Position numbers and translations under genes: made by a program. A DNA stretch of 64,000 nucleotides from Chelonoidis abingdonii. Lineage: Eukaryota; Chordata; Testudines; Testudinidae. The DNA is taken from NCBI RefSeq assembly GCF_003597395.2, contig NC_133773.1, positions 76,990,286-77,054,285 on the forward strand. Direction: 5' to 3'. The notes beneath the pieces were generated by a model. That model ran no database searches, was not told where the DNA came from, and was given only the letters and a program-made list of their open reading frames with translations. Shown here piece after piece: positions 31,001 through 36,400 of the stretch; positions within the stretch are counted from its first letter, which is position 1; the number at the start of each line of letters is the position of its first letter.

Positions 31001-32358
31001 GGCTGGAGCCCACACCCTAACCCCCTGCCCTGAGCCCCCTGCCACACCATGCACTGCTCCTGCACCCCAACCCCCTGCCCTGAGCCCCCGCGTACACCCC
31101 ATACCCCTCCTCCACTCCAACCCCTTGCCCTGAACCCTTTCCTGCACACCGCACCCCTCCCGCACCCCAATCTCCTGCCCCAGCCCTACATTCATGGCTC
31201 TGCATGCATTTTCCCCACCCAGATGTGGCCCTCAGACCAAAAAGTTTGCCCACCCCGTCTTAGCATATGCTCTGTTTTAATATATGTGATCTATTGCCAA
31301 CCTCACCGTGGTTTGACTTGAAAACAATTTAAAAGTTTTATTTTAGACTTCACACTGTCCTTAATGTGTTGGAAATATGTGTTATAATATGCATTTCTAG
31401 AGTGCCAACCACTATAGTACCCAGGAGCCATTACATGAATTAAAAACATACATCGGTGATCCTTCAGAGGACAGTTCTCATCTCTTCCCCATAATTAAAT
31501 AATATAAAGGATACACTTTCAAACATGACTATCAGCTTTCAATTACATTTATTGCTTATACAGTGCTTTATGATCAAAGTATTTAACATATATTAATCCT
31601 CACTACATTCCTGTGAGGTACATATTATTAGTGCCATTTTTACAGCTAGGGAAACAGACCGAGACACTCAGCTCTGCCAGTCACGGTTTTTCCAGACCAT
31701 GCTGCAGTTTGAAGATACTGTGGGCTTGTACACTCCAGCACTTACCTCGGCATAACATAGGTCACTCGGGGGTGTGAAAAAGCCACCCGCTTGAGTGACA
31801 AGCTTTCCTGCTGACACAGCTACTGCTGCTCAGGGAGGTAGAGTAATTATGCCGACAGGAGAGTATACATACTCAGTAGCCGCACAGGAAGAATTAATTA
31901 ACTATAAGATAGTTTGTAAATATTACAGAGTTATTATTTGAAGATGTATCTAACTCTGGAATTTAGGAAATGTGAAATTTGGGCTTGCAGATTTTTAGGA
32001 CACATCTGTTTACCTGATAAGTATAGCATTATAAATTGAGTATGAACGTTTTAGTCAGACTTGATTATAACAGGTATAACTTTTTAAGGCTGTAAAGCTA
32101 TTACATAAATTAGCATTGTATTCTCTGTTCATTTTCATCTCAGATGAAGTAAAAATGTGCATTTGCTAGACTGCATCTCTTCTGGAAGTATGGAGACATG
32201 ATGTGTATCTTTTTCCTCCCCTCCTCAAACATTCACAGGGTCCAGTGTTTTTCCTTGAAGATGGAAAATCAGCTATTTCATTGAATGATGCTTTGATGTG
32301 GGCCAAAGTGAATCCCTTCTCACCATTAGGAACAGGAATACGACTCAACCCATTCTGA
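1..32358 (+). CDS. WDR17: WDR17 (WD repeat-containing protein 17), 3' part of gene
   Basis: This is the 3' portion of WDR17, with 14 coding exons at 1040-1165, 4914-5069, 6208-6272, 7436-7568, 9553-9641, 12357-12456, 13598-13737, 20403-20514, 21583-21724, 21829-21931, 28418-28519, 29735-29833, 30056-30239 and 32239-32358. All introns are GT-AG and the joined frame is open for 556 residues plus a stop. The translation matches my memory of the vertebrate WDR17 C-terminus throughout, for example LWDLVAVIKGQDDSLL near the start and the final GTGIRLNPF. The N-terminal WD40 propellers are encoded upstream of the window. What remains looks like an all-helical solenoid resembling the tails of WD-repeat/intraflagellar-transport scaffolds; that resemblance is inference. 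The biochemical role of WDR17 is poorly known; retina and testis expression is reported for mammals. No frameshift or premature stop was found. Confidence 0.95.
1040..1165 (+). CDS. WDR17: WDR17 coding exon W1 (first in window)
   Basis: This exon has 42 codons, phase 0 at both ends, and encodes PPGGSKNLWDLVAVIKG through HLVRFRM. The acceptor is ttatttcag at 1031-1039 and the donor is GTAAGT at 1166. It is the junction between the last WD-like segment and the helical C-terminal region. The open frame continues into intron on both sides, so the exon limits rest on the splice signals and on similarity to the known protein. Confidence 0.93.
1405..1657. mobile_element. Non-autonomous hAT element
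   Basis: This element has 15-bp perfect terminal inverted repeats, CAGGGCCAGCTCCAG and its complement. Flanking octamers ctagtatg and gtagtctg match at 6 of 8 positions, fitting an old 8-bp hAT target duplication. The inside is GC-rich with a short internal inverted repeat around aatttggctgcgg. Similar copies are very common in turtle genomes. Overlapping short frames on both strands are not genes. Confidence 0.8.
1658..4913. other. WDR17 intron between W1 and W2
   Basis: Mostly unassigned. 1800-2560 is pyrimidine-rich with repeated phrases such as ggagtctcca and ggagccccac. It may be an old LTR or a decayed repeat, but no ends could be found. 2921-3021 is an ancient interspersed repeat (listed separately). 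The remainder is plain AT-rich intron. Confidence 0.5.
2921..3021 (+). repeat. Ancient amniote interspersed repeat
   Basis: The sequence resembles a dispersed repeat of the form gggcagggactgtctctta followed by gcgcctagcacaatggggcc and a taatacaaataat tail. The same family occurs in reverse at 55040-55215 and as fragments near 12050 and 28590. I recognise the family but cannot assign its class with confidence (MIR/CORE-SINE or LINE 3' end). Confidence 0.5.
4914..5069 (+). CDS. WDR17: WDR17 coding exon W2
   Basis: This exon has 52 codons, phase 0 at both ends, running from SKAQELTTVKMSKFGGG to RYCELMVELGE. The acceptor is tttctttaccag and the donor is GTAAAG at 5070. It contains a glycine-rich turn (FGGGIGAP) followed by amphipathic helices, characteristic of this part of WDR17. 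Confidence 0.95.
5070..6207. other. WDR17 intron between W2 and W3
   Basis: Intronic. 5925-6055 contains a decayed palindromic repeat of the 'cctaactcccattgac' type common in sauropsids. No other feature was seen. Confidence 0.5.
6208..6272 (+). CDS. WDR17: WDR17 coding exon W3
   Basis: This 65-nt exon starts in phase 0 and leaves two bases (AG) to be completed by W4. It encodes WDKALSVAPGVSMKYWKKLMQ. The acceptor is tgtttcag and the donor is GTACGG at 6273. It is short but fits the reading frame on both sides exactly. Confidence 0.94.
6496..6658. mobile_element. Short hAT fragment with perfect 8-bp TSD
   Basis: It begins gggtcggcaacctctggcac, a familiar hAT terminus in turtles. It is flanked by perfect octamers tttaaaac (6488-6495 and 6659-6666). 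The canonical first bases CAG are eroded or shared with the duplication. The inside is GC-rich. Related termini occur at 47136-47447 and 59906-60060. Confidence 0.75.
6763..7274. mobile_element. TIR MITE (Harbinger-like), split by a hAT insertion
   Basis: Terminal phrases GGATATATCTACACAGC on the left and ctgtctacacagctattttt on the right are inverted copies, with a further inverted copy at about 7135-7155. The type matches the 'tgtctacac' MITEs elsewhere in the window. A hAT element at 6835-7121 interrupts it. Exact ends are uncertain. Confidence 0.5.
6835..7121. mobile_element. Non-autonomous hAT element with perfect TSD
   Basis: This 287-bp element starts CAGGGGCGGGTCCAGGCACC and ends AACCGCCCCTG. 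It is flanked on both sides by the octamer catgctac (6827-6834 and 7122-7129). Internal segments cggcggacctcctgcaggc and its complement form a hairpin. Overlapping frames on both strands are not coding. Confidence 0.9.
7436..7568 (+). CDS. WDR17: WDR17 coding exon W4
   Basis: This 133-nt exon has a first base that completes an arginine codon from W3. It then encodes RADQLIQEENDDVIPY through QLKEALLVAQ and ends in phase 0 before GTATTG. The acceptor is tttcatttag. The repeated helix pattern (GDVEKLVTFFTSRGQLKEAL) resembles TPR/COPI-like solenoid units; that resemblance is inference. Confidence 0.95.
7617..7933. mobile_element. hAT element (Charlie-like)
   Basis: The termini CAACATTTCTCAAACT and AGTTTGAGAATCCCTG are inverted repeats. 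The flanks agctaatg and agctattg match at 7 of 8 positions. It begins 48 bp after WDR17 exon W4 (ends 7568), so it sits close behind the W4 donor without disturbing it. Confidence 0.85.
7934..9552. other. WDR17 intron between W4 and W5
   Basis: 8160-8205 has a fragment of the palindromic 'attgacttcaatggg' repeat type. 9070-9410 is GC-richer with an open frame but no similarity I recognise. The rest is plain intron. Confidence 0.45.
9553..9641 (+). CDS. WDR17: WDR17 coding exon W5
   Basis: This 89-nt exon starts in phase 0 and leaves GA for the next exon. It encodes AACEGNMQILQLSASNGS through EDYN. The acceptor is ggtttctag and the donor is GTGAGT at 9642. The middle (SASNGSSNPDGNLED) is a low-complexity polar linker and, as I recall the mammalian protein, the least conserved part of the C-terminus. 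Confidence 0.93.
10154..10548. mobile_element. LTR-like element (TG...CA) with extended terminal inverted repeats
   Basis: It starts TGTCACAGGATCCACTC and ends GGGTGGACTCCCCATCA, imperfect inverted copies of each other over about 17 bp. The pentamer acatg occurs one base outside each end. A solo LTR of about 395 bp is the simplest reading, but a DNA transposon is possible. The 127-residue open frame inside (10181-10564) looks spurious. Confidence 0.5.
10860..10879 (+). ncRNA. 20-nt match to the 5' end of U2 snRNA (fragment)
   Basis: TTCTCGGCCTTTTGGCTAAG equals bases near the U2 snRNA 5' end (about nt 6-25). The following sequence does not continue as U2: no ATCAAGTGTAGTATCTGTTC, branch-point or Sm region appears before the assembly gap at 11063. 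It is therefore a fragment or chimeric retrocopy head and not a functional U2 gene. Confidence 0.55.
10880..11062. other. Unassigned GC-rich sequence between U2-like tract and gap
   Basis: It is GC-richer than its surroundings, with an open frame reading RRLMVSDTIWWSRDIYIEH up to a stop at 11045-11047. I do not recognise it. It may be the body of a retrotransposed chimera or a repeat whose remainder is lost in the gap. Confidence 0.3.
11063..11600. other. Assembly gap (538 N)
   Basis: A run of N. It lies inside the WDR17 intron between W5 and W6. Open frames spanning it are artefacts. Confidence 0.99.
11601..11988. mobile_element. hAT element, right part, adjoining the gap
   Basis: The right end contains gattaatcgtgattaat, then ttaactgcgattaattgaca and gccctag, the reverse of the common CAGGGCTGTCAATTAATCGC terminus. 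The left end is missing in the assembly gap. The inside is AT-rich. Confidence 0.7.
12357..12456 (+). CDS. WDR17: WDR17 coding exon W6
   Basis: This 100-nt exon has a first base that completes glutamate from W5. It then encodes LLHRVSKELAEWYFQDGHAV and on to AVENIE, ending in phase 0. The acceptor is ttgttgttacag and the donor is GTAATA. The assembly gap at 11063-11600 lies in the intron before it, but W5-W6 phase and protein continuity indicate that no coding exon is lost. Confidence 0.95.
12457..13597. other. WDR17 intron between W6 and W7
   Basis: It holds the palindromic fragment 12618-12685 and a stretch near 12775-12870 resembling the ancient repeat at 2921-3021. 13000-13300 is GC-richer without recognisable content. 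Confidence 0.45.
12618..12685. repeat. Sauropsid palindromic repeat ('gaagtcctggcccc' type)
   Basis: The left half gtgaagtcctggccccatga is complementary, with mismatches, to the right half ttgtggccagaatatcac. The centre is aactcccattgacttcat. The same foldback type recurs at 53517-53587 and 44095-44165. Confidence 0.6.
13598..13737 (+). CDS. WDR17: WDR17 coding exon W7
   Basis: This 140-nt exon starts in phase 0 and leaves TG. It encodes LAMANLIRGNELELAVSV through ARKCMTVTT. Two AGs lie close together at the acceptor (13592-13593 and 13596-13597); only the second gives the known protein in frame. The donor is GTAAGA at 13738. Confidence 0.94.
13738..15244. other. WDR17 intron between W7 and W8, left part
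   Basis: AT-rich intron. A short (CA)n occurs near 14107-14120. No transposon ends or coding were recognised. Confidence 0.45.
15260..16761. mobile_element. Foldback (long inverted repeat) element interrupted by an LTR
   Basis: The element begins gacaggtttcagagtggcag and ends tcctcgttcttttt. It is flanked by identical 15-bp sequences tgtatgtaccctgat (15245-15259 and 16762-16776). The arm from about 15300 to 16440, once the LTR at 15475-16316 is removed, is roughly 90% complementary to 16455-16761 over about 330 bp. The loop is around 16440-16460. Familiar phrases such as gtgttagtctgtatc and ggcaccttagagactaac mark an abundant turtle repeat whose class I cannot assign. The 15-bp duplication suggests LINE-mediated insertion (inference). 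Confidence 0.75.
15475..16316 (+). mobile_element. Solo LTR (endogenous retrovirus-like)
   Basis: This 842-bp element starts TGTCATAAACAGATAGC and ends GAAAGCTATGACA. It has matching 7-bp inverted ends (TGTCATA/TATGACA) and a perfect 5-bp target duplication agagt (15470-15474 and 16317-16321). It has no internal coding region, so it is a solo LTR. It recurs widely in turtle genomes as I recall. It interrupts the left arm of the foldback element. Confidence 0.8.
16777..17371. mobile_element. Non-autonomous hAT element with perfect TSD
   Basis: This 595-bp element starts CAGGGCTGGTTCTGGC and ends GCCTAGAGCCAGCCCTG. It has a perfect 8-bp duplication accctgat (16769-16776 and 17372-17379). The interior contains A-runs and GC-rich blocks. 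The long open frames here (16797-17318 and others) are not genes. The TSD lies inside the right duplication of the foldback element, so this insertion is younger. Confidence 0.9.
17779..17951. mobile_element. Tc1/mariner-like MITE
   Basis: The termini CACCTCTACCCTGATATAAC and gttatatcgggggtagaggtg are inverted repeats, flanked by TA on both sides. The interior repeats ccgcgttatat. It is 173 bp and non-coding. The type is common in turtles. Confidence 0.8.
17952..20402. other. WDR17 intron between W7 and W8, right part
   Basis: Plain intronic sequence. A short (TG)n occurs near 19545. I saw no transposon ends, RNA gene or coding similarity. Confidence 0.45.
20403..20514 (+). CDS. WDR17: WDR17 coding exon W8
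   Basis: This 112-nt exon has a first base that completes tryptophan from W7. It then encodes DLAADLLMMTPNNELQLVKL through NDLHEK and ends in phase 0. The acceptor is tttgcacag and the donor is GTACAT. The preceding intron of about 6.7 kb hosts the nested transposon cluster at 15.2-17.4 kb. Confidence 0.95.
20763..20955 (+). repeat. MIR SINE
   Basis: A tRNA-derived head with a B-box-like ggttctattcccag is followed by the MIR core (gtgactgtgggtaaatcac, ctctgtgtctcagtttcc, tataaaatgagaataatgag). The order and orientation fit a plus-strand MIR of near-full length. It lies in the W8-W9 intron. Confidence 0.8.
20956..21582. other. WDR17 intron between W8 and W9, right part
   Basis: Intronic. The minus-strand open frame at 21145-21348 shows no similarity I recognise. 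No repeats are clear. Confidence 0.4.
21583..21724 (+). CDS. WDR17: WDR17 coding exon W9
   Basis: This 142-nt exon starts in phase 0 and leaves G. It encodes CNLPGVEECMQLAETAQANG through PIGIQYIK. The acceptor is tttgttttccag and the donor is GTAGGC. The following intron is only 104 bp (21725-21828). Confidence 0.95.
21829..21931 (+). CDS. WDR17: WDR17 coding exon W10
   Basis: This 103-nt exon encodes EQISSSDWTLDSVCPFLDLL through VLHKCS and leaves GA. The acceptor is tttttcaacag. The donor region reads GTGAGTGAGT with two overlapping consensus donors, at 21928 and 21932. I chose the second because only it joins to W11 in frame (…KCS-E-VRNELL…). Confidence 0.93.
22290..23310 (+). mobile_element. 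L2-clade LINE fragment (decayed reverse transcriptase)
   Basis: Broken plus-strand frames show non-LTR reverse transcriptase motifs of the L2 type: MSAAFKTADHEVLLTHLLSQ (the xAFDTVDHxxLL block), TQRVVMGN, WMRASWLRLNPGKT, and near the end QLELVQKIAVWLI and INF-like DFKVLA. Several frameshifts and stops make it inactive. It lies in the W10-W11 intron. Confidence 0.8.
23316..23596. mobile_element. Harbinger-like MITE
   Basis: The ends ggctttgactacactacg and cagtgtagacaaagct are inverted copies. It belongs to the 'gtctacact' MITE group and includes an internal gcaagagtgctttcctg / caggagagtgctcctgc hairpin. Exact ends are approximate. Confidence 0.6.
24124..25210 (+). pseudogene. Harbinger (HARBI1-like) transposase remnant
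   Basis: Transposase segments appear in successive frames: WWDHIVLQVWDDEHG then FRMRKATFMGLCAELTQT, VWCGKSTVGYVVMQVAGAIM (helix-turn-helix), LTSEYIIRRGIFN, GFTDINGGWKGAV, TIFRNSA, and YRLSRCRMTVEHAFA. The order matches HARBI1-like DDE nucleases. Frameshifts near 24350, 24590 and 24690, plus in-frame stops, disable it; the acidic triad cannot all be read in one frame. It is a mobile-element pseudogene and not a host gene. Confidence 0.82.
26092..26320. repeat. GC-rich minisatellite, about 7 degenerate units of about 30 bp
   Basis: Units each end in a form of cccgctctcc and carry ggcgcggcaa or ctccagcaag. Examples start near 26098, 26131, 26161, 26198, 26226, 26258 and 26287. It creates a local CpG island inside the Harbinger element. 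Overlapping open frames on both strands reflect composition, not genes. Confidence 0.65.
26625..26883. mobile_element. Harbinger-like MITE
   Basis: The ends GGCTTTGTCTACACTGCC and gtagtgtagacaaagcc are inverted repeats, flanked by TA on each side. The inside includes a C-run at about 26675 and the phrase gccgacaaacagtgtttac. It is related to the MITE at 23316-23596, so the two bracket the larger Harbinger element. Confidence 0.7.
26884..27178. other. Intronic segment between MITEs
   Basis: 26985-27170 (gggaataatgggagaggc, aatccaggctagccagg-like phrases) together with 27500-27990 resembles a decayed LTR-type turtle repeat, but I could not define ends. No coding was recognised. Confidence 0.3.
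27179..27375. mobile_element. Harbinger-like MITE with TAA duplication
   Basis: The ends GAGTTTGTCTATGCTGC and tgtagtgtagacatactc are inverted repeats, flanked by TAA at 27176-27178 and 27376-27378. It is 197 bp and non-coding. Confidence 0.75.
27381..27493. mobile_element. Short hAT fragment
   Basis: It starts CAGCGTTTCTCAACC and ends TTGAACAACACTG, similar to inverted hAT ends. Target duplication is not convincing (5 of 8). It directly abuts the MITE at 27179-27375. Confidence 0.6.
27494..28417. other. WDR17 intron before W11
   Basis: The open frames at 27693-27990 on both strands have no recognised similarity. The region may be the right part of a decayed LTR-like repeat, with no defined ends. 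Confidence 0.35.
28418..28519 (+). CDS. WDR17: WDR17 coding exon W11
   Basis: This 102-nt exon has a first base that completes glutamate. It then encodes VRNELLILSGYAGALLAIRR through VPALYEYT and leaves AG. The acceptor is tctatttttag and the donor is GTAATA. The 6.5-kb intron upstream contains an L2 LINE and the Harbinger element. Confidence 0.95.
28520..29734. other. WDR17 intron between W11 and W12
   Basis: It contains a short fragment of the ancient repeat near 28588-28632 and palindromic repeat fragments (28640-28715; 29091-29199). The remainder is AT-rich intron. Confidence 0.5.
29091..29199. repeat. Sauropsid palindromic repeat ('aagcacataagcac' type)
   Basis: Left gctccaatccaacaaagcac and right catgcttgtagaatcaggg, around a centre containing ccaataaagtcaaatgg, match the widespread form tgaatcagggcc/ggccctgattca with central attgacttcaatggg. 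It is decayed. Confidence 0.5.
29735..29833 (+). CDS. WDR17: WDR17 coding exon W12
   Basis: This 99-nt exon has a first base that completes serine. It then encodes QLLKRREVSVPLKIEQLSEE through TQLAN and leaves AA. The acceptor is a long T tract ending in ttttttag and the donor is GTACGT. The segment is very close to the mammalian sequence as I recall it. Confidence 0.95.
30056..30239 (+). CDS. WDR17: WDR17 coding exon W13
   Basis: This 184-nt exon has a first base that completes lysine. It then encodes STDELSYTPPSESQRMVYST through SCLTGLRIQ and ends in phase 0. The acceptor is ttactcacag and the donor is GTACCA. It contains the strongly conserved block GIIGPDYVTGSNLPSHSD. Confidence 0.95.
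30595..31258. mobile_element. hAT element with internal 50-bp tandem repeat
   Basis: The termini AGGAGTGGGCAAACTATGG and AAAGTTTGCCCACCCC are inverted, and the outermost bases have decayed. The flanks cttatcat and cttagcat match at 7 of 8 positions. The interior is GC-rich and includes complementary segments cctcgcctgcaggcacc and acccgcaggcgaggg. Open frames across it are compositional. It lies in the intron before the last WDR17 exon. Confidence 0.85.
31011..31190. repeat. 50-bp tandem repeat, about four units
   Basis: The phrase ccccctgccctgagccc recurs with exact 50-bp spacing at 31021, 31071 and 31121 (ccccttgccc), and again at 31171 (tctcctgccc). It is a C-rich minisatellite inside the hAT element. 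Confidence 0.8.
31259..32238. other. WDR17 intron between W13 and W14, right part
   Basis: It includes a MIR-like minus-strand fragment at 31590-31690 (ccatttttacagctagggaa) and a MITE-like segment at 31721-31871 with cggcataacataggtcactc / gagtaattatgccgac. The remainder is AT-rich. Confidence 0.5.
32239..32358 (+). CDS. WDR17: WDR17 terminal coding exon W14 with stop
   Basis: This is the last coding exon: 39 codons plus TGA at 32356-32358. It encodes GPVFFLEDGKSAISLNDALM through GTGIRLNPF. The acceptor is aacattcacag. The natural C-terminus is intact. Confidence 0.96.
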   Translation, partial: GPVFFLEDGKSAISLNDALMWAKVNPFSPLGTGIRLNPF

Positions 32359-33100
32359 TAAGACTTTTTCCTCTGTAGTGCTTAAAACAAGTAACATCTA
32401 GCAAGTTAACATTAATTTAACCTTGATTGTTGAAGGATAGAAAGATGGTAGTTGATTCTTCCTGAAAGACAGTTATCTGAATTTTGCAAAATGTAAATGA
32501 GAAAATGATAAATGGATTTATATATATATATATAAAGTTTATATGATAATCCAAAGAAAAAATGTCCTTACATAATTGACAGCCATGTTTTTTAAAAAGA
32601 GAATACTGTTGTCAGACAACATAAAAATATTTCAGTAAATTTTTGTGAGCAAACTGTAAAGTAAGTAAAGAAATATCTGAACATTAGCAAAATACTGGGG
32701 TAGCTGAAACTGTGAAATTCATAAGAGATTTTTAAATACATCAGTATGCATTTATGCTTTTATGAGTTGCCACTGAGCTACAGCTGAGTTTCATACGTTC
32801 TGTATGCCCTTTTATTTGTATCTAATACTTGGTAAAATGCGATTCTAAAGAGTCATAGTGTAAATTAAATGACAACATAGTCAAAATACTTCAATTTTTA
32901 ATTAAAAAATCTTTCCATACAATAAATATTTAAGCTTTAAAAGGAAAAGAGAAGTCATTTTGATGAATAGCTAGATTAGGATAAATTATTATATTTTCTA
33001 ATAAATCCATCTTTAGTACTCCCCCATTATATTTTATTGAGCGCTAAAATGTGTTCTATTAACGTTATTTTTTAACAAATAGCTTGTAAGTAATAAACAG
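32359..33100 (+). other. WDR17: Probable WDR17 3' UTR with candidate poly(A) signals
   Basis: This is AT-rich sequence after the WDR17 stop, with no further splice-compatible coding. AATAAA hexamers at 32921-32926 and 33092-33097 are candidate polyadenylation signals, but the hexamer is common in this AT-rich stretch and later copies exist, so the true 3' end is unknown. A (TA)n tract sits at 32519-32534. Confidence 0.35.
32519..32534. repeat. (TA)n microsatellite
   Basis: A pure TA tract in the probable WDR17 3' UTR. Confidence 0.9.
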
Positions 33101-33584
33101 CTTATTTAATGAAAATTATTTAAATACATTATGTAAATTAAAATTTTTGTTTTTTAATTTTGTATCGATTGTAAAAATTTGTATGGTATTGAGGACCTGA
33201 TAAATAAATATGTGGGCATTGCTTTATTTAGTTGGATGGTTAGTTCACATCTAGTATCATGTGCCCAAATGAAAGAAAAAATGATGGCAGTAGAATATTT
33301 TATTCTAAAAATTGTCCATAATATAAGATACAGGCATGAGAAGGCCAGTTGTTCACAGACAGAACTGATCTTCCATCAAATAGCATTAGAAATCCTTTTG
33401 CTGGGTTCCCTGATCAGCATGATAGTGGCACTTTTCTCATCAGCTTCACTTCCTTTTTCCCGTGCCCCCCTCCCCCACAAAAAAAAAAGTTTATTCTGGT
33501 TAGGATATCAAGAGATAATAGTAAAAATTACTGAAAGTGTTTTAAATAACCTGTACAAAATAGGAATAACACAAGATATAGCTC

Positions 33585-33735
33585 TTCTCATCTTAAAATG
33601 CCTTGCAAACCTAATCCTCACACTATCCCTATGAGATAGTAAGGAATGTCCTCATTTTACTAAGTAGAAGCTGAGACAGAGGCTAGCTGATTGGTCCTAG
33701 GCTACACAAGAAGTTAAAACTCAGGAATTCTATGA
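33585..33735 (-). repeat. MIR SINE fragment
   Basis: The complement shows the MIR core order. On the plus strand cttgcaaacctaatcctcac, ctatgagatagtaagg, cctcattttactaagtag and gctgagacagaggctagc follow the antisense MIR consensus. Confidence 0.65.
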
Positions 33736-35183
33736 AGCATGGAAAAAACATTTTTTTTTTTAAGTTTAAAGTTAATAATTTTATTCCACAAAGGTTTTAT
33801 TTAATTTATTACAGATTTTTAGGACCTCAAATAAATAGTACATCCTAACTATCAGCCCTTGTTTTGCAAGGAGCAGTACACATCTTTACACCTTTATTTA
33901 GATATCAGAGGGTTAGGTATCACTTTATTGCTTCTACCATTTGGGATTTGTTTCTCTTTGTTTAATTATATGGAGTTTGGGGAATGAGAGTTGGAATTCA
34001 AAAAAATGACCCATTATACTAATTTGTGGAAGAACTATAACCTCTCCAGCTGTGAATAAACTGTGGTTATTTTTGTTGAATCAAAGATCAGTAGTTAGCT
34101 TGTGCTGTGTGACTTGTATGTCCGATGTGTATGTAAAAGAAATCTAGGCATTTTCAGATAGGGAAAGATGGAGAGGATTGGTCATAAACACCAAAGTTTG
34201 TTTAACTGTATGAACTGGAATCTGAAGGATTGACTCAACTGCCACTCTATTCTTTAAATCTTTGGTAATATCCTGAAGATTTCTACTTAAATCTTTTAAA
34301 TAATTATAAATATGTAGTAAAACTGCATCAATTTGTGGAAGTTGTGCCTTAGTGTGGAACCTCAGACAAATCTATTCCCTCTTTTGACACTGAGGGAGGC
34401 AAATTATTTTTTCATTGTTAGGTTTAGAGTATTAAAATTGAGTCAAAGGGCACTTTTTATACTAGAAATATGTCTGCTAATAGTCTTTGTGAACAAAAAT
34501 TATGTTGTATTTGCTTTAAGGTAGTCCTTACCCTATGTGGGGGCAGGGGGGAACATATGAAAAAATATTGTAAAATGTGCATTTACTGTTACAATACATG
34601 TATTCGTAACTGCAAAACATAGCTGCATCAATGTTTTCCAAATTAATTTCAGGTTGTTTGCTAAAATGTGATTTCATTGTCAAGCAGAACTGCTCAACTA
34701 TAGCTATTTCCCCTTCATATTAAAAAAAAAATTGTGATGTCTTCACCTTCAAATAATTGCTATACAGTGTCTGAATTTCTCTATTGCTTTCCAGGCAAAA
34801 ATATTTCAAGCCATAGAACTTTTATATGCTGTAAAGGTGCTCTGAAAAAATCTCTTGTGATCTTAGTGTTCTTGTAATAAGTGCTAAACTAATAAAATGT
34901 CTCTACCAAAGTCACATTTATCAAAATGAAGAAAAACATGTCAAAACTATTACTACTGTTCTAAGCTTCAGAGACTGGAGACAAACCCCAGTTGTAAACT
35001 TGATCACAAATCTTAGAGAAAAGCTAATTTTATGCTCTGATATTTAATTTAATTTTGGACAGATCAGATTTTGAGTCTTGTAACAAAAATTTAACAATGC
35101 TACAAGTAAAAGTGCACTATATGTGGACAAGGACTTACTCACAAAATTCCAGTGATACTGAATAGGCCAAAAGGCAAGACCGC

Positions 35184-35205
35184 AAAAAAAAAAAAAAAAA
35201 AAAAA
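35184..35205. repeat. Poly(A) run
   Basis: An uninterrupted A tract of about 22 bases with no LINE or SINE body recognised immediately upstream. Confidence 0.9.
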
Positions 35206-35520
35206 GTAGTAGTGTCCCTCCTAAAACTGATGACATGGCATTAAAAAAAAACCCAACATTTTCCAGGTGTATAGGTGTCAAATTAAAATTGTGTAAAGTC
35301 ATAAATGGTGCCTATTCAGGTGCATAAAGACAAAATGATGAATTAAAAAAAAAAAAAACATTTTTATTAAATACAGGCCAATTTTTTAAAAACAACCCTA
35401 TTTAAAATTACATTTGAAATTGACAACTTATAATAAAAGCATGTAAATTGAATACAAAAAATAAGTAGTACATGTTTGATGCAGAGTTTTAAAGTCAGAT
35501 CACTGAATTGCTGAGACTCA

Positions 35521-35769
35521 GTTTCAGAGGAGTAGCCATGTTAGTCTGTTTCAGCAAAAACGAGGAGTCTTGTGGCACCTTAAAGACTAACAAATTTATT
35601 AGAGCATAAGCTTTCGTGGGCTATGACCCCCTTCTTTAGATGTATGAAAAGAAAATTACAGTAGACAGGCATATTTAGATTTATTTACTTTGAACACTTC
35701 AGAGCCCACAAAAGCTTATGCTCTAATAAATTTGTTAGTCTTCAAGGTGCCATAAGACTCCTCTGTTTT
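35521..35769. mobile_element. Foldback element, second copy
   Basis: It starts gtttcagaggagtagccatg and ends ggtgccataagactcctctg then ttttt. The left arm (about 35555-35632) and right arm (about 35695-35768) are complementary, sharing cttaaagactaacaaattta / taaatttgttagtcttcaag. The flanks tgctgagactca and tgctgggactca (35509-35520; 35770-35781) match at 11 of 12. It is the same family as 15260-16761, with shorter arms. Confidence 0.75.
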
Positions 35770-36330
35770 TGCTGGGACTCACTAGCTAACCACTTGGAAC
35801 CAGAGTTTGTTGAAGTGCTAACCCAGCTTTTTACAGCAGTAGCCTCTTCTGAAGATGCAGAGAGAATATCTTCATTTTGGTTTATTTAACCAGTTTAGTT
35901 TGATAAGTCCATTCAGAGTTAAGAAACTGATTGGAAGCTGAAAAGGCAGAAGGCTTCTTTTTACCTCTTCCAATCTATAAATAAAAATTAGTTACGAGGA
36001 TGAAATTTACTAGTTTTAAATTTTTGAAGGGTATGTTTACCAGAAACAATTCAATTCACTAACCGATAATGCTTCCCTTTGTTTAGTAACCCAGTTAGCT
36101 TAAAATGTAAAACATTTTTGATAAAAGTTTATGAATTTAGCCACATTTAAAGTAGTTGTATTTAATAAAAAATAAAATGCTGTTTTTCTGCATTTTATTT
36201 AATTTGAATTTCCACTGAAATAGAACTTGACACAAATCAAAAGTAGAACATTAATCATCTACTAAGGAAGTGCATTATTTTCAAACATAAAAAATATAAA
36301 AATTAAGAATGTGAATAAGTGTACATTTAT

Positions 36331-36400
36331 ATGACCTGTGTTACACAAGAGGTCAGATTGGCTGATCATAATATTTCCTTCTGGCCTTGGAATCTATGAA
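36331..36400 (+). mobile_element. CR1 LINE 3' end fragment
   Basis: The phrases atgacctgtgttacacaaga, ggtcagattggctgatcata and ccttggaatctatgaa are the typical CR1 3' terminal region. Confidence 0.8.

Larger units (their letters stand above)
33101..35520. other. WDR17-SPATA4 intergenic region, left part
   Basis: AT-rich sequence between the convergent gene ends. It holds a minus-strand MIR at about 33585-33735 and a poly(A) run at 35184-35205. Several AATAAA hexamers could serve a longer WDR17 3' UTR. No coding was seen. Confidence 0.5.

Noticed and set aside
30358..31321. Cluster of open frames on both strands, the longest 154 codons
   Set aside because: Mostly inside the hAT element and its 50-bp tandem repeat; proline- and glycine-rich translations reflect base composition.
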